The notes: a model not told the origin generated them from the sequence alone. Counted from the stretch's first letter, positions 31,860 to 43,518 are shown. The stretch: 64,000 nucleotides of DNA from UBA6168 sp039819485 (GCA_039819485.1 JBCBRY010000020.1:30713-94712), one strand, 5' to 3'. Translations and numbers: made by a program.

Positions 31860-34800
31860 CTACTTGCGTGTTATGCTGGGGCGTTCGCCAAATTCTTCAA
31901 AATAGGCGGCGGAAAAGTAGTTGAGAGAAGTAAAGCCTACTTCGTAAGCAATCTCGGAGATAGAAAGGTCAGAGGAGGTCAACAGTTCTTTGCCTTTTTG
32001 CAGGCGGTAGGAGCGAATGAGGGCGGTAGGAGATTTGCCGGTCAGGGCCTTTAGTTTTCTGAATACCTGGGTGCGGCTCATCCCCAGAGACCGGTTGATT
32101 TTAGGCATGTCCAGATCCGGGTCGGCAATGTGCTTTTCAACCAGTTTGTAAAATTTATAGAGAAACGGATCTGCTGCGTTTTCTTTTTCCTGTGGATCAG
32201 AAAAATTGGAATAGCGGGCCTGTAATCTTTTTCGCAATTCCAGCAGGTTATGAAGCCGGGTCAGCAACTCTCTTTTCTCGAAGGGCTTCGGCATATAGGC
32301 ATCGGCCCCTTTTTCGAGTCCTTTGATTTTTGATTCGACATCGCTTTTCGCAGTCAGTAAAATGATTGGGATGTGGTCGGTGCGCTCATCCGTTTTTAAA
32401 GTAGCTGTAAGTTCGAGGCCATCTTTTTCAGGCATCATCACATCACTGACGATGATGTCGGGAATTTGTTCGATGGCCTTTTGAATACCGATCTGGCCAT
32501 TGCTGGCAATTTCCAGTTGAAAATGATCTTCGAGGGAGGCGATCAGTACTTGTACGATTTGGGGGTTGTCCTCTACGATCAGCAAGTGGGGCAAAGAGCC
32601 CGCTTCAACTTTACTGATATTTGTGAACCCTATATTTCCCTCCGTTTGAACGTCAGCAATAAGTTCTCCCCCTAGTTTTTGATTCCCTACTTCGGTAAAC
32701 GGGCTGCTTTGTTGGGAGACTTGGGTAATGGGCAATTTTACACGAAAGGTTGTTCCAACATTTAATTCACTATCTACTTCAATAATTCCATCCATCAGTT
32801 TTACAAGCTCGTAAGTGAGCGCCAAGCCAATACCTGAGCCAATGATTTTTTTCTCTCCCGGCTCATTGACCTGGTAGAATCGTCCAAAAATATCTTTGAG
32901 TTTATCCTTGGGGATGCCTGGACCAGTGTCCCTTACCAGGATGCGAAGGGATCGCTTGTTGGTAGGATCATTGACGCTTTTTTCAATCTGAAAATAAATA
33001 TGCCCGTCCGGTTGGTTGTACTTGATGGCATTGGAGAGGAGATTGGACACGATGCGCAAAATTTTGTCGGGGTCATAGTCCATGATAATTTGGTCCTCGA
33101 ATGGCAAAAAGTGTAGCTGAAGCCCTTCGTTTTCAGCGTAGGATTTATAGGATTCGCTGATAAAACGGAGGTATTCAATGATGTCTCCCTGCATCAGGTT
33201 CAGTTTCAGGTTTTGGGACTGGAGCTTGCGGAGGTCTAATATCTGATTGATGAGATTGAGTAGGTTGAGCGTGTTTTGCTTGATGATTTTTCCTCCTTTA
33301 TCCAACCAGGTATCGGGTTTGCCCTGGATGTTATCGATCATGCCCGAAATAATGGTCAGCGGCGTGCGGAACTCGTGCGAGATATTGGTGAAAAACTTGG
33401 ATTTGGCTTCGTCCAGTTCTTTTAGCCGGGCAGCTTGCCGTTCGATGACCTCTTTGTCTTCCCTGATTTTTTTGGTGGCCCGGTTCACCTCGGACCGCAG
33501 GCGATAGATCCACGTGAACACCAGTCCGGCAATCAGTAAAATACAAGCCAGGTAGAACCACCACGTTTCCCACCAGGCGGGCAGCACTTTGATCAGGGCG
33601 CCCCGGTGAACGGGCGTCCAGTGCCCGGACGGTGTTCTGGCCCTTACTTTAAACCGATAATTTCCTTTTGGGATGTTGGTAAGATGGACCTCTATATTGT
33701 TGCCAATGGATACCCAGTCCTTGTCATAATTTTCCAACTGGTAAAAATATTCCAGTTTCTTTCCTTTTTTGAAATCAGGAGAAACGAATCGGAAGCCGAA
33801 ATTCGACTGGGTATGTTCCAGTACTAATTGTTCGGTATATTCAATCGACTTTTTGAGAATTGGGTTTTCCTGACCGGGGCTTACCACTTTCCGATTTAGG
33901 TAAAAGTCGGTGAACACGATTGGGTAGGCGGTGGTGTCGGGTTGCAGTAATTCAGGCTGGAAGCGGTATATTTGACCGCCTTTGAAAAAATAGATTCTTC
34001 CTTTTTTGTCTTTGGCCATCACGCGATGGTACACGCCTGGCGGCAAACCATAGGTTTCGTCAAAAAACTGAATGTCAAAATTTTTGGGATTGATTCTGCA
34101 AAGCCCCTTTGAAAGTCCGAGCCATATATTTTGTTGGTCATCTTCCACTGCTGGAATGTGTACCGCTTGTCCTAAACCCTCTGACAGGTCCAGGTTGATG
34201 AACCGATCTTGCTCCTCCTGATAGATGCTCGTACCATCAGGAGTGATGATATAAATCCAGCCATTGGAACCTTCAAAGATGAGATTGGAGGAGCCGCCTA
34301 CCACCGAATTCGGATCGTCGGGGTCGGGTGAAAAGATTTTGATTTCATCTTTTGATTTGTCGTAACGTATCATCCCTCCCATTGAACCGTTTAGCCAGAT
34401 CCGGTCTTTACTGTCTACCAACACATAATTATAGCTTTCCTTCTGACGGGCCTCCGAAGAATCGACTGCGAGGATTTTATCCTTATAATTGATCACGGAA
34501 TCTCTGGTAATATCATAATAGGAAGCTTTGGCATACCATAAGTTGCTTTTACTATCGGGTTTCAGCCATTTGTATTCAGGAATGACATATTGTTTTCCAG
34601 TTTCGAGGTCGGCCCCCATTGTCGTTCTCCCTTTTTCGTTTAACCACCAAAGAATGTTGTTTTCATCTAACCACATCCAAGGTGTCCAACTTATAAAATT
34701 AAGAGGCAGCCTGTCGAATGGTTTGATGCTATCGTCTGTCAGGTTATAATTCTTTATTGATTTATCTAAAATATTGAAAACAATCAATTGGTCTTTTTCA

Positions 34801-35892
34801 AGAACAACAAATGTGATGGGGCCACTTATGGGAAGTTGTTCAAATGGTGAATTTGGCGTATGTAAAGCGGAAAGCCCTTCCCGGAGTGGGCACTGAACCA
34901 AATGCTGCCGGCCCGGTCTTCGAAAACGAAAGTTATGGTACCCCTTTGACAACTGGACGGATCATCGGGCAGGTGAGGGAAAACGTGAAAGGATTTGGTT
35001 GTCGGGTCATACTTGGACACCTCACTGTAATCGGCCAGCCACACACCCCCGTTCCGGTCTTGTAGCATAGCTGAAGGGGCTTTATGCGAAAAATGATTGG
35101 TAATTGCATCTGGAAAAGAAGAAAAGACAGAGGTGGCAGGATCAAAAGTACCCATCCCGATTCGCTTCGAACTATACCACAAACGGCCATCGGTAAATTC
35201 AAAAATATCTGATACTCCGTATTCGTGTTTCCCTCTTTCTCCGTAAACATTGCTAAACCGTTGGAAGGTATCCTGCTCCGGTAGGTATTTAAATAAACCA
35301 TAAGTGCCCGATGCCCAGATGGTCCCGTCCTGCTGCTGCAGGAAGTTTAACTCTCCGATCGGGTAATATTTTCTTTTGAACTTTCTTTCCTTTTGATCAC
35401 AGACACAGACATTCCAGGAGAGGGCACCTACCCAAATATTGCCGCCCCTATCGATCGGACGTCATTACCACAAAGACTTTCCGGGTCATTTGGATCATGC
35501 TGCAAATGCTCAAATTTGCCCGTCTGGGGATCATAAATATGGATGCCATTTCCAGTGCCGACCCAGATCTTTCCGTCGCTGGCTTCATGGACAATGCGTA
35601 TGGTATTGGTACTCAACCCGTCGGGGTCTCCCGCGGCCTTTTTGAACAGCCTGAATTCTCTGCCATCATATCGGTACAGTCCGTTCAGGTTCGGTAACCA
35701 AAGAAATCCGGAACGGTCCTGGGCTATTTTAATTTCATAACCGGCCTGATAAATAAGTCCATCTTCGGCCGTAAAATGTTGGAAATTGAGGTGCTGCCCC
35801 AGCAAAGTGAAAGGAAGAAAAAATAAGGCGACTAAGAACCTTCGGACAGATGATATTTGAAATGTATAGATCTGCATGGAGTCCGGCAGCAT
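31860..35892 (-). pseudogene. Propeller-type hybrid two-component regulator, two frameshifts
   Basis: The gene begins at the ATG at 35892 (signal-like segment ending FTLLGQ) and would encode about 1344 aa: Reg_prop beta-propeller repeats (GFLWLPNLNGLYRYDG, GKIWVGTGNGIHIYD), a Y_Y_Y domain, a membrane segment, HisKA (SHEFRTPLT), HATPase, receiver (SDVMMPEKDG) and AraC domain. The frame breaks twice. Near 35449-35456 GNDVRSI is followed out of frame by DRGGNIWVG, probably through a ~10-bp deletion between CGAT copies. Near 34880, FSAHSG runs into EGLSALHTPNS in another frame, consistent with loss of one G from a G run. Everything downstream of 34880 is intact in one frame. Either this is a decayed regulator or there are sequencing errors; an internally restarted kinase-regulator fragment is possible but would lack the sensor signal peptide. 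Confidence 0.8.
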
Positions 35893-35979
35893 GGATGCGA
35901 TGTTACGAAGATCGTTTGAAACTATAACTATTTCTGCAAATTGTTGATTGTTTTAGCGAAGCTAAAAAAGGGATAATAA

Positions 35980-38900
35980 CTACGAACGAATTGTGCTTGG
36001 CCGGGTTCCAAACTCTTCATAAAAAGCAGATGAAAAATAATTGAGGGAAGTGAAGCCCACCGCAAAGGCAATTTCAGAAATTGTCATGTCACTTGTTTCG
36101 AGCAGTTCCTTTCCTTTTTGCAAGCGAATAGAACGGATCATCAGGGAGGCCGACTTACCTGTGAGTGCCTTTAGTTTCCTAAATACTTGTGACCGGCTCA
36201 TCCCCAGGTGGCGGCTCATCTTATTCATGTCTAATTCCGGGTTAGATATGTTCTTTTCAACGAAAGCATAGACTTTTTGGAGGAAGGGGTCTTCTATTTT
36301 TTTTGGTTGGGCGGTCGTAGCCAGGTTGCTGTATCGAGCCTGCAACTTTTGGCGCAGCTCAAGTAGTTTTTCAAAACGCACGTGCAGTTCCCTTGGTTCG
36401 AAAGGCTTTGAGAGGTAGGCATCGGCTCCTTTCTCAAGTCCTTCGATCTTAGATTCGAGGTCTGACTTGGCAGTCAGGAGAACGATGGGAATATGGTTGG
36501 TTCGTTCATCATTTTTTAAATAATCGGTCAGTTCATAACCATTTTTCCGGGACATCATAACATCACTGAGAATGAGGTCGGGGATTTCTTCAATGGCGAC
36601 ATCGATCCCTTCCTGTCCATTCTTAGCCAACAACAGTTTGTATTTATCTTCCAAACTGGCCATCAGGATTTGCTGAATCTGAGGATTGTCTTCCACTATT
36701 AAAACAGTAGCACTTCCGGAGGGGGAAAGATTGTTTGCAGAACCAGGAGCTACCGTTTTTTTGATATTGCCCGAACTGATGGCCGCTGCTTGTTCCAGCA
36801 AAGGAGAGGTGGATACCGTGGTTGATTCAATGACGGCGGCACGGTTGGTGATGGGCAGCACGACTTTGAAAGTTGTTCCTTCTCCGATTGAGCTCTGGAC
36901 GGTAATCCTCCCGCCCATCAGGTTGGCCATTTCGTTGGCGAGTGCCAGCCCAATTCCTGATCCCATTACTTTTTTCTCGCCCGGTTCATTGGCCTGGAAA
37001 TAGCGCCCAAATATGTCTTTTAACTTTTCTTCGGGAATGCCGTCCCCGGTATCACGAATGCGGATGACGAGCTCGTTGCTTTCCGTATTTTGTGCTGCCT
37101 GCCGGGTTACCTGAAAGTAAATGTGCCCTCCTTCCTTGTTGTACTTGATCGCATTGGAAAGCAGGTTGGATACGATCCGCAATATTTTTTCTGGGTCGTA
37201 ATCCATCATGATGGATGACTGGAGAGCTAAGAAATGGAGCTGAAGGCCAGCATTCTCCGTAAATGAATCGTATGATTCGCTCAGGTATTGCAAGTATTTT
37301 ACAATATCCCCCTGGATGAGGTTCAGGGACATTTTGCTGGATTCCAGTTTGCGCAGGTCCAGGATTTGATTGACCAGGTTGAGCAGGTTGAGGGTGTTTT
37401 GTTTGATAGAGTCTGTGCCCCGATCCAACCAAATGTCCGGTTTGTTTTTAACCTGGTCAACCATGCCGGAGATGATGGTGAGCGGTGTACGGAACTCGTG
37501 GGATATGTTGGTGAAAAAACGGGATTTGGCCTTGTCGAGTTCTTTCAGTTCTTCGGTTTGCCTTTCAATGGTCTCTTTATCCTCCCGGATGGTTTTAGTC
37601 GCCTTGCTAACTTCCGAGCGCAACCGTTGAATCCAAAGAATAGAGAGTACTATCACAAGGGCGATACAAAGCGCTATGAACCGTTTCTTTTTGTAAAAAT
37701 ATTCTTTTGCATCAAGGCTGATGATCAGCGGGGCACCCGTCCAGTTGCCTTTGTCGTCGCTGCCAATGACCTCCACGTCGTACTTGCCGGCCGGGAGGTT
37801 GTTAAGGCTCAGGGTGTGTTGATTGCCGATGGGGGTCCAGTCATCGTCGATGCTCCGGAGCCGGTAAGCGTATTGATTTTTGAGGGGTTTGTAATAGTTG
37901 GAGGTGGCAAAGCTTAGTTGGAGGTCTCGGCTGGCAGCAGGCAGGATGATTGTTTTCAGGTCGTTGAGGCCGTATTCCCGGCGTTTTAATGCATTGTTGG
38001 ATTGGTCAAAATATTCGATGGAAGTAAGATAGATTTTTAATTCTTCATTTTTGGTTATGCCCGACTTGATCAATTGAGGGTCAATAATATTCAGACCGTC
38101 AACAGTACCCATCAGAATTTTCCCATCGCTTAGTTTTTGCGCTGCATACCGATTGGCTTCCCGGTTGGCCAGCCCATCTTCAGCATACAAATTGGTGATG
38201 AGGGCTCCCTCGGACGAAACCAAACCAATGCCGTTGTAAGTGCCTACCCAAAAATCACCATCATCATCCATTGTAATGGCGGCCACGGTATTATTGCAAA
38301 GGCCATTTTTACTGTTTAATACCTGGACCTCTTCGGTTATCGGATCAATAATGTAAAGCCCGCCGAGCGGGGTGCCGGCCAAAATTTTTCCATCGGGGGC
38401 CTCAAAGATGCAAAGGAACCGGGGATCGAGAAACGGCGCTTCATACCCCAATGTTTGCTGTGTCTGGTTTTTTAAATCATATTGGTGAAGCCCTTCACTG
38501 GTAGCTACATAAATGGTCTTGTTCTTTTTAGAATAAAGGATCTGCTGGATAAACCCTTCAGATAATGCAGGCTGGCCATTGATTAAGATGGGCGAGGCAT
38601 TTTTACTCTTCATGTTGAACTGCCACAAGGATTCCTGGTTGTTTTCATCGCTGTCTATATAGATCAGTCGGTCTTCGTCCATTGGTACAAGCAGACCGAT
38701 TACACTATTCAGCAGAAAGGTTTCGCAGCTATTTCCAGCTATTGAGAACCGGGAAATGGACTCACTCGTTGATATACTCCAAAAATTGTCTTGGCCATCC
38801 CTAACCAATCCCCGCCAAGAACTTTCACACCCAAATGTGCTGATATCTGATTGGAAATTGTTCAGGTTTAATAAGATGCCTTCCTGTAGGTTCTGGGTTT

Positions 38901-40068
38901 TTACATAGATTTTATTTTCTTCAAATTCAATTATTGACCTGATCGAATTGCCGTATAAAGTGGTTTCAATTGCTTCGGAGTTGGCGACCCGGTACAGCTC
39001 GATGCCCGAATTATTACAGACGATCAATTCTTTTTTAAAGTCGGTGCCGATGAGTCTGGAGGCTGTTGAGTTGTTAAGGTTTTTGGTAAAAGCGGAATAA
39101 TCGAACCGACGGCCGTTTTTATCTTCCAGTATGGCCTGTAAAGGCATGTCGGGCTGTTGCTTGAACGCGTAGACGAGGTTGCCTTTTTTATCTGAAAATA
39201 CATTGACGTAATTGTATCCCTGACCAAGGCCCTTTACCGGTTCGAACTGCTTGCGTGCTTCATCCCACCTGAAAAGTGATTTGCGCTTTTCCCTGGACAG
39301 GTGTTTTAAGTATAAATGTTGTCCGACAAATGCCAGGTTTATCCGGTAGGGAAAGGATTCCTGCGGCGTATTTTGAAATTCAAGAAAATCATGTTCAATC
39401 TTAACAAATCGGTCTTGTTTTATGTCAGCCCGGTAGAGTTGGCCTTCTTTGAAATTCAACAACCAAGCCTCCTGCTCAGAGGCATAAGAGATATTGAATT
39501 TTCTGTCAACCAAATGGTCAGGAAGTTTTAGTTGAGTGGTTTTGACGAATTGGTCTTCCTGCCAAATATATTGAGTAAGGGCCTTTTGGGATCGGCAGTA
39601 AAGCATTAGCTGCTGAGTCGAACTCAGAAAAAAGTGATAGTCTTCTGTTTTTTCCGGCAACTCATATTTTGACAACTGATTGGTGATGAGGTCAAGAATG
39701 ACCATTTTAGAAGTATCAGCTTCCAACATGATACCGACCAGCTTGTCATCTGGCGTTTTTAGGTTAAATGAAACACTGGTCGGCAGTTCTTCAGCGGCTC
39801 CTTTGACCACTTTAAACTCGTATCCATCGAACTGAAAAAGGTGGATACGGTATTGCCCTGCCGTCCCGCAGGTCGTCAGCCAGAGTCTGCCGTCTTGGGC
39901 AATGTAGGCATTTGAAAAACAGACGGAAGGAAAGGTATTGTAATCGCTGAAGTTTTCGGAATAGGAGGGCAGGAGTTTGGGCAGCCTGTCCAGTGATTGG
40001 GCGGTCATGCAACTAACAAGTATCCAGAAGGATACACAGAAGACTATAGAGGCTTTTGACAAACTCAT
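35980..40068 (-). CDS. Propeller-type hybrid two-component regulator (HTCS)
   Basis: This is a full-length 1362-aa HTCS with its ATG at 40068 and a signal peptide ending SCMTAQ. The exported sensor is a two-component-regulator propeller (repeats such as GDFWVGTYNGIGLV and GKILAGTPLGGLYIID) closed by a Y_Y_Y domain. A membrane helix lies near residue 800 (IALCIALVIVLSILWI), then a coiled coil, HisKA with His857 (SHEFRTPLT), HATPase (NLLSNAIKYN, DTGDGIP, GSGIGLAL), receiver with Asp1169 (SDVMMSRKNGYE) and an AraC domain to the end. In gut Bacteroides such proteins sense glycan fragments, but no SusC/SusD genes are nearby here, so the signal is unknown. It shares its architecture with the broken copy downstream. 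Confidence 0.92.
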   Translation of the reverse strand: MSLSKASIVFCVSFWILVSCMTAQSLDRLPKLLPSYSENFSDYNTFPSVCFSNAYIAQDGRLWLTTCGTAGQYRIHLFQFDGYEFKVVKGAAEELPTSVSFNLKTPDDKLVGIMLEADTSKMVILDLITNQLSKYELPEKTEDYHFFLSSTQQLMLYCRSQKALTQYIWQEDQFVKTTQLKLPDHLVDRKFNISYASEQEAWLLNFKEGQLYRADIKQDRFVKIEHDFLEFQNTPQESFPYRINLAFVGQHLYLKHLSREKRKSLFRWDEARKQFEPVKGLGQGYNYVNVFSDKKGNLVYAFKQQPDMPLQAILEDKNGRRFDYSAFTKNLNNSTASRLIGTDFKKELIVCNNSGIELYRVANSEAIETTLYGNSIRSIIEFEENKIYVKTQNLQEGILLNLNNFQSDISTFGCESSWRGLVRDGQDNFWSISTSESISRFSIAGNSCETFLLNSVIGLLVPMDEDRLIYIDSDENNQESLWQFNMKSKNASPILINGQPALSEGFIQQILYSKKNKTIYVATSEGLHQYDLKNQTQQTLGYEAPFLDPRFLCIFEAPDGKILAGTPLGGLYIIDPITEEVQVLNSKNGLCNNTVAAITMDDDGDFWVGTYNGIGLVSSEGALITNLYAEDGLANREANRYAAQKLSDGKILMGTVDGLNIIDPQLIKSGITKNEELKIYLTSIEYFDQSNNALKRREYGLNDLKTIILPAASRDLQLSFATSNYYKPLKNQYAYRLRSIDDDWTPIGNQHTLSLNNLPAGKYDVEVIGSDDKGNWTGAPLIISLDAKEYFYKKKRFIALCIALVIVLSILWIQRLRSEVSKATKTIREDKETIERQTEELKELDKAKSRFFTNISHEFRTPLTIISGMVDQVKNKPDIWLDRGTDSIKQNTLNLLNLVNQILDLRKLESSKMSLNLIQGDIVKYLQYLSESYDSFTENAGLQLHFLALQSSIMMDYDPEKILRIVSNLLSNAIKYNKEGGHIYFQVTRQAAQNTESNELVIRIRDTGDGIPEEKLKDIFGRYFQANEPGEKKVMGSGIGLALANEMANLMGGRITVQSSIGEGTTFKVVLPITNRAAVIESTTVSTSPLLEQAAAISSGNIKKTVAPGSANNLSPSGSATVLIVEDNPQIQQILMASLEDKYKLLLAKNGQEGIDVAIEEIPDLILSDVMMSRKNGYELTDYLKNDERTNHIPIVLLTAKSDLESKIEGLEKGADAYLSKPFEPRELHVRFEKLLELRQKLQARYSNLATTAQPKKIEDPFLQKVYAFVEKNISNPELDMNKMSRHLGMSRSQVFRKLKALTGKSASLMIRSIRLQKGKELLETSDMTISEIAFAVGFTSLNYFSSAFYEEFGTRPSTIRS

Positions 40069-40239
40069 TTTGTTTTAAGTGTACTGGCAGGGCTCTTTCG
40101 GGGAAGTACAAAAATAGGCATTCTGCAAGTTTGGTAATTCTCCCGTTAATTGCAAACTGGAGACCGCTTTTGTCGGACCAAGGATTTTGACAAAACAAAG
40201 ACGAAATGCATGTGCGAAAATGTCCTTTGGTGCCATGAG

Positions 40240-43200
40240 TTATTTTCGAAATGAACTTGGGCGTACGCCAAACTCTTCGAAAAATGCCGTCGAGAAGTAA
40301 TTAAGGGAAGTGAAGCCAACTTCGTAGGCCACTTCCGAAACGGTCAGATCATCAGCAGATAAGAGTTCTTTTCCCTTTTGCAGGCGGATAGAGCGGATCA
40401 ATGCCGTTGGTGATTTGCCAGTGATTGCTTTCAGCTTTCTGAAAACCTGGGTCCGGCTCATGCCAATAGAGCGGCTTACTTTATTCATATCCAGCTGGGG
40501 GTCGGCAATGTGCCCTTCAACAAGCGAATAAAATTTCTGGAAAAAAGGGTCTTCTACTTTTTCCTCTTTGGGTTTTTGGGAATGGCCAATATACCGGGCC
40601 TGCAATTTTTTACGTAATTCCAGCAATTTTTCCAGTCGAACCAGCAATTCCTTTTCTTCAAAAGGTTTTGCCAGGTAGGCATCGGCCCCTTTTTCAAGGC
40701 CACTGATCTTGGAGTCGAGATCGGCTTTGGCGGTCAGCAAAATGATCGGGATGTGGTCGGTGCGCTCGTCATTCTTGAGTGTCTTGGTCAGTTCATAACC
40801 GTTTTTTTCCGGCATCATGACATCACTGACGATCAGGTCGGGAATGGATTCAATGGCTTTGTCTATGCCGGCTTGCCCATCCTCGGCAATGGAGATACTG
40901 TAATGTTTTTCCAGGAAGGCGGTCAGGAACTGGCGTACATCCGGATTGTCTTCTACGACCAGCAACCGGGGCTTGCCATCACGGGGTTCAGTTGTAATTA
41001 AGTCTTCATTTTGGGGCTGGGAAATGGCCAAATATTGAAAAACAGCTTTTTCTTCCAAATCGTTGTGCATGACTTTTTGTCCGGGCTCTGCCCGGTTATA
41101 GATGGGCAACTCTACCGTAAAGGTACTGCCGTTGCCGAGTTGACTTTGCGCTTCTATTTCCCCGCCTAATAACTTTACCAGTTCTCTGGTTAGTGCCAGC
41201 CCGATGCCCGTACCATCTCCCTTGCGGGACAGGGCATCCTCCACCTGGTAAAACCGGTCGAAGATATTGGGAAGGTCTTTTTCGTCGATTCCCTGCCCCG
41301 TGTCCTGAACCCGAAGGCTAAGGCAGGCCTGCGAGTTGTTTGTTGTTTTGTCGATGTGAACATAAATATTGCCGCCTGCCGGTGTATACTTGACGGCGTT
41401 GGACAACAAATTGGTCAAGATTCTAAGGAGCTTCTCGGGATCATAGTCCATGGCCAGTTCTTTTATCACGGGCAGGAAATGCAGCTGTATCCCCTGGGTC
41501 TTAGCAAACGAATCATAAGATTCGGAAATGTACCGCAGGTACTTGACCACATCGCCTTGAACAAGCTGTACTTTTAGTTCATTGGATTCAAGTTTGCGGA
41601 GGTCCAGGATCTGATTGACCAGGTTGAGCAGCGCCAGGGTGTTTCGTTTGATCATTTTTGAACCCCGCTCCAGCCAAACTTCCGGCTTGTCATTGATCTG
41701 GTCCACCATGCCGGAAATAACGGTTAGCGGAGTCCTGAACTCATGTGAAATGTTGGTAAAAAACCGGGACTTGGTCTGGTCCAGTTTTTCCAGTTTTTCC
41801 TTTTGCTTTTCGACGACTGCTTTTTGCGCCATCAATTCTTCGTTGAGTTGGCTGAGCTTGGCATTGGCCCGTTGTTTAGAACGAATGAAAAGAAAGCCGA
41901 CGAGCATGATGAGGCCCGCCAGGACGAGGGCGATGTACAACAATCGACGGATGTTGTTTTGCTGTTCGAGCTCCTGTTTTTGGGCGAAAGCCAGTTCCTG
42001 TTTCTCTTGTTCAAATTCAAACTTAGCTTCCAGGCGCGCCACCTCTTTGGTGTTCTGTTCGTCGTAGAGAGAATCCTGAAATGTTTTTGCCAATTCCAGA
42101 AACCGGAGTGCTTTGTCTGTTTTGTTCTGTCTTTTATAAATGCGAAACAAGCCGGAAGCGGCATCTATCTTGGGTTCTTTCTGGCTGGCACCGGCGGCTA
42201 ACTCGTGTGCCTCGGTATAGTAGGTAAGGGCTCGGTTGAGGTCGTTTTTGTTCTCATGCACTTTTCCCAGCCCGTTTAAACATTTTATTTTGAGAAAAAA
42301 GCCATCTGCACTTTGCGAAGCATCGAGGGCCTTTTGGTAATAGGTCTGTGCTGCATCATAGTTTTCAAGCATCTCGTACGCCTGGCCGGTGTTCCAGTAA
42401 AGGTCGCCGGCGACGAACTGTCCCGCTTCTTTTTTCAATTTTTCAGCTTCCAAAAACTGGTTAAGTGAGCTTTTGTATTCTTTTTTCGACAGTAGCACGC
42501 GGCCCATTTTAAAAGAAAAATCGGGATTCTTTTTTTCACCGTTAACCTCCTGCCATTTCTTGGCCGCTTTTTCCCAATACAGCTGAGCATTCTCATAATC
42601 TTCGATGGTCATGTAGGCTTCTCCCAGATAATCGAGAAGGATAATGACGTCCTGGTGGTGTGTCGTTCCTTCCACTGTGCGATATGCTTCAAGAAATTGT
42701 TCGATGGCTGCGGGATAGTTGCCAGCAAAAAAATGGGTGACACCAATACTTCGGTAGGTAAATGCAATTCCGGGCAGGTCGTTCAGTTCCCGCATGATTT
42801 GCTGAGATTCGAGATAACTGGATATGGCCTTTTCTTTTTGGCCGTCCCGGGCGTAATTATTTCCGATATTGACGAGTATCTCGGCCACAAATCTTTTTCT
42901 ACCCAGAGTTCTTTGAATGTCCAGGGCCCGGGTCAGGTAAATGGTCGAGGAATCAAATTTTGACGCCATGGAATAATTGCGACCCAAATTATTGGCAGCC
43001 CTCACGATCACCTGCTTGTCTTCACTCTTGTCAGCGACTTCCAATGCCTTTTTTAAATATTTGAACCCTTTTGCAAACTCATTTTTTTGGCTGTGGATAG
43101 CCCCCATCTGTATCAGGGCATGGGCTTGGTTGACCAGGTCATCGTTCTTTTGTGCCAGTTCTTTTGTTTCTTCATAAATGATCAGGGCGCTATCCAGTTG

Positions 43201-43518
43201 TCGTCGTTCCTCGTAGACTCTTCCCTTGGTGTACATCGCATTGATCAGTATGGGAGGATTGTCAATTGCTTGGATGTAGGGCAATATTTCTTCGATCAGT
43301 AACAGTGCGCTATCCGGATTGCTCTCGACAATTTCATTCGCCAGATGGTTGATGGTCTCGATACGGGTGAGTTCATCCTTGGTGTTGGCTATTATGTTTT
43401 CCAGGGAATCTGTGACGGAGGACTGTGCAGGCAGACTTCTCCCGATAAACAAGGAAAGAAGGACAATGCCGAAGAGGTGAAAGTGAGTTTGGAAGAAGGC
43501 GACTGTTTCGTTGAACAT
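40240..43518 (-). CDS. TPR-type hybrid two-component regulator (HTCS)
   Basis: The ATG at 43518 is chosen (1092 aa); an upstream TTG in frame has no support, and the ATG gives a signal peptide ending RSLPAQ. The N-terminal ~450 residues are TPR-like repeats. A membrane segment lies near residue 535, then a coiled coil, HisKA His592 (SHEFRTPLT), HATPase (NLLSNAVKYT, DTGQGID, GTGIGLAL), receiver Asp899 (SDVMMPEKNGYE) and AraC domain. It is collinear with and closely similar to the 1094-aa TPR-type HTCS at 28110-31394 (both start the mature part with SSVTDSL or NSVTDSL), so the two are duplicates that flank the two propeller-type genes. Confidence 0.92.
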   Translation of the reverse strand: MFNETVAFFQTHFHLFGIVLLSLFIGRSLPAQSSVTDSLENIIANTKDELTRIETINHLANEIVESNPDSALLLIEEILPYIQAIDNPPILINAMYTKGRVYEERRQLDSALIIYEETKELAQKNDDLVNQAHALIQMGAIHSQKNEFAKGFKYLKKALEVADKSEDKQVIVRAANNLGRNYSMASKFDSSTIYLTRALDIQRTLGRKRFVAEILVNIGNNYARDGQKEKAISSYLESQQIMRELNDLPGIAFTYRSIGVTHFFAGNYPAAIEQFLEAYRTVEGTTHHQDVIILLDYLGEAYMTIEDYENAQLYWEKAAKKWQEVNGEKKNPDFSFKMGRVLLSKKEYKSSLNQFLEAEKLKKEAGQFVAGDLYWNTGQAYEMLENYDAAQTYYQKALDASQSADGFFLKIKCLNGLGKVHENKNDLNRALTYYTEAHELAAGASQKEPKIDAASGLFRIYKRQNKTDKALRFLELAKTFQDSLYDEQNTKEVARLEAKFEFEQEKQELAFAQKQELEQQNNIRRLLYIALVLAGLIMLVGFLFIRSKQRANAKLSQLNEELMAQKAVVEKQKEKLEKLDQTKSRFFTNISHEFRTPLTVISGMVDQINDKPEVWLERGSKMIKRNTLALLNLVNQILDLRKLESNELKVQLVQGDVVKYLRYISESYDSFAKTQGIQLHFLPVIKELAMDYDPEKLLRILTNLLSNAVKYTPAGGNIYVHIDKTTNNSQACLSLRVQDTGQGIDEKDLPNIFDRFYQVEDALSRKGDGTGIGLALTRELVKLLGGEIEAQSQLGNGSTFTVELPIYNRAEPGQKVMHNDLEEKAVFQYLAISQPQNEDLITTEPRDGKPRLLVVEDNPDVRQFLTAFLEKHYSISIAEDGQAGIDKAIESIPDLIVSDVMMPEKNGYELTKTLKNDERTDHIPIILLTAKADLDSKISGLEKGADAYLAKPFEEKELLVRLEKLLELRKKLQARYIGHSQKPKEEKVEDPFFQKFYSLVEGHIADPQLDMNKVSRSIGMSRTQVFRKLKAITGKSPTALIRSIRLQKGKELLSADDLTVSEVAYEVGFTSLNYFSTAFFEEFGVRPSSFRK

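Noticed and set aside
34880..35456. Programmed frameshifting to explain the broken HTCS
   Set aside because: No slippery heptamer or following structure was seen, and two separate breaks with an apparent deletion fit mutation or sequencing error better.
28110..43518. Polysaccharide-utilisation locus
   Set aside because: HTCS genes are present, but no SusC/SusD or carbohydrate-active enzyme genes are in the window.
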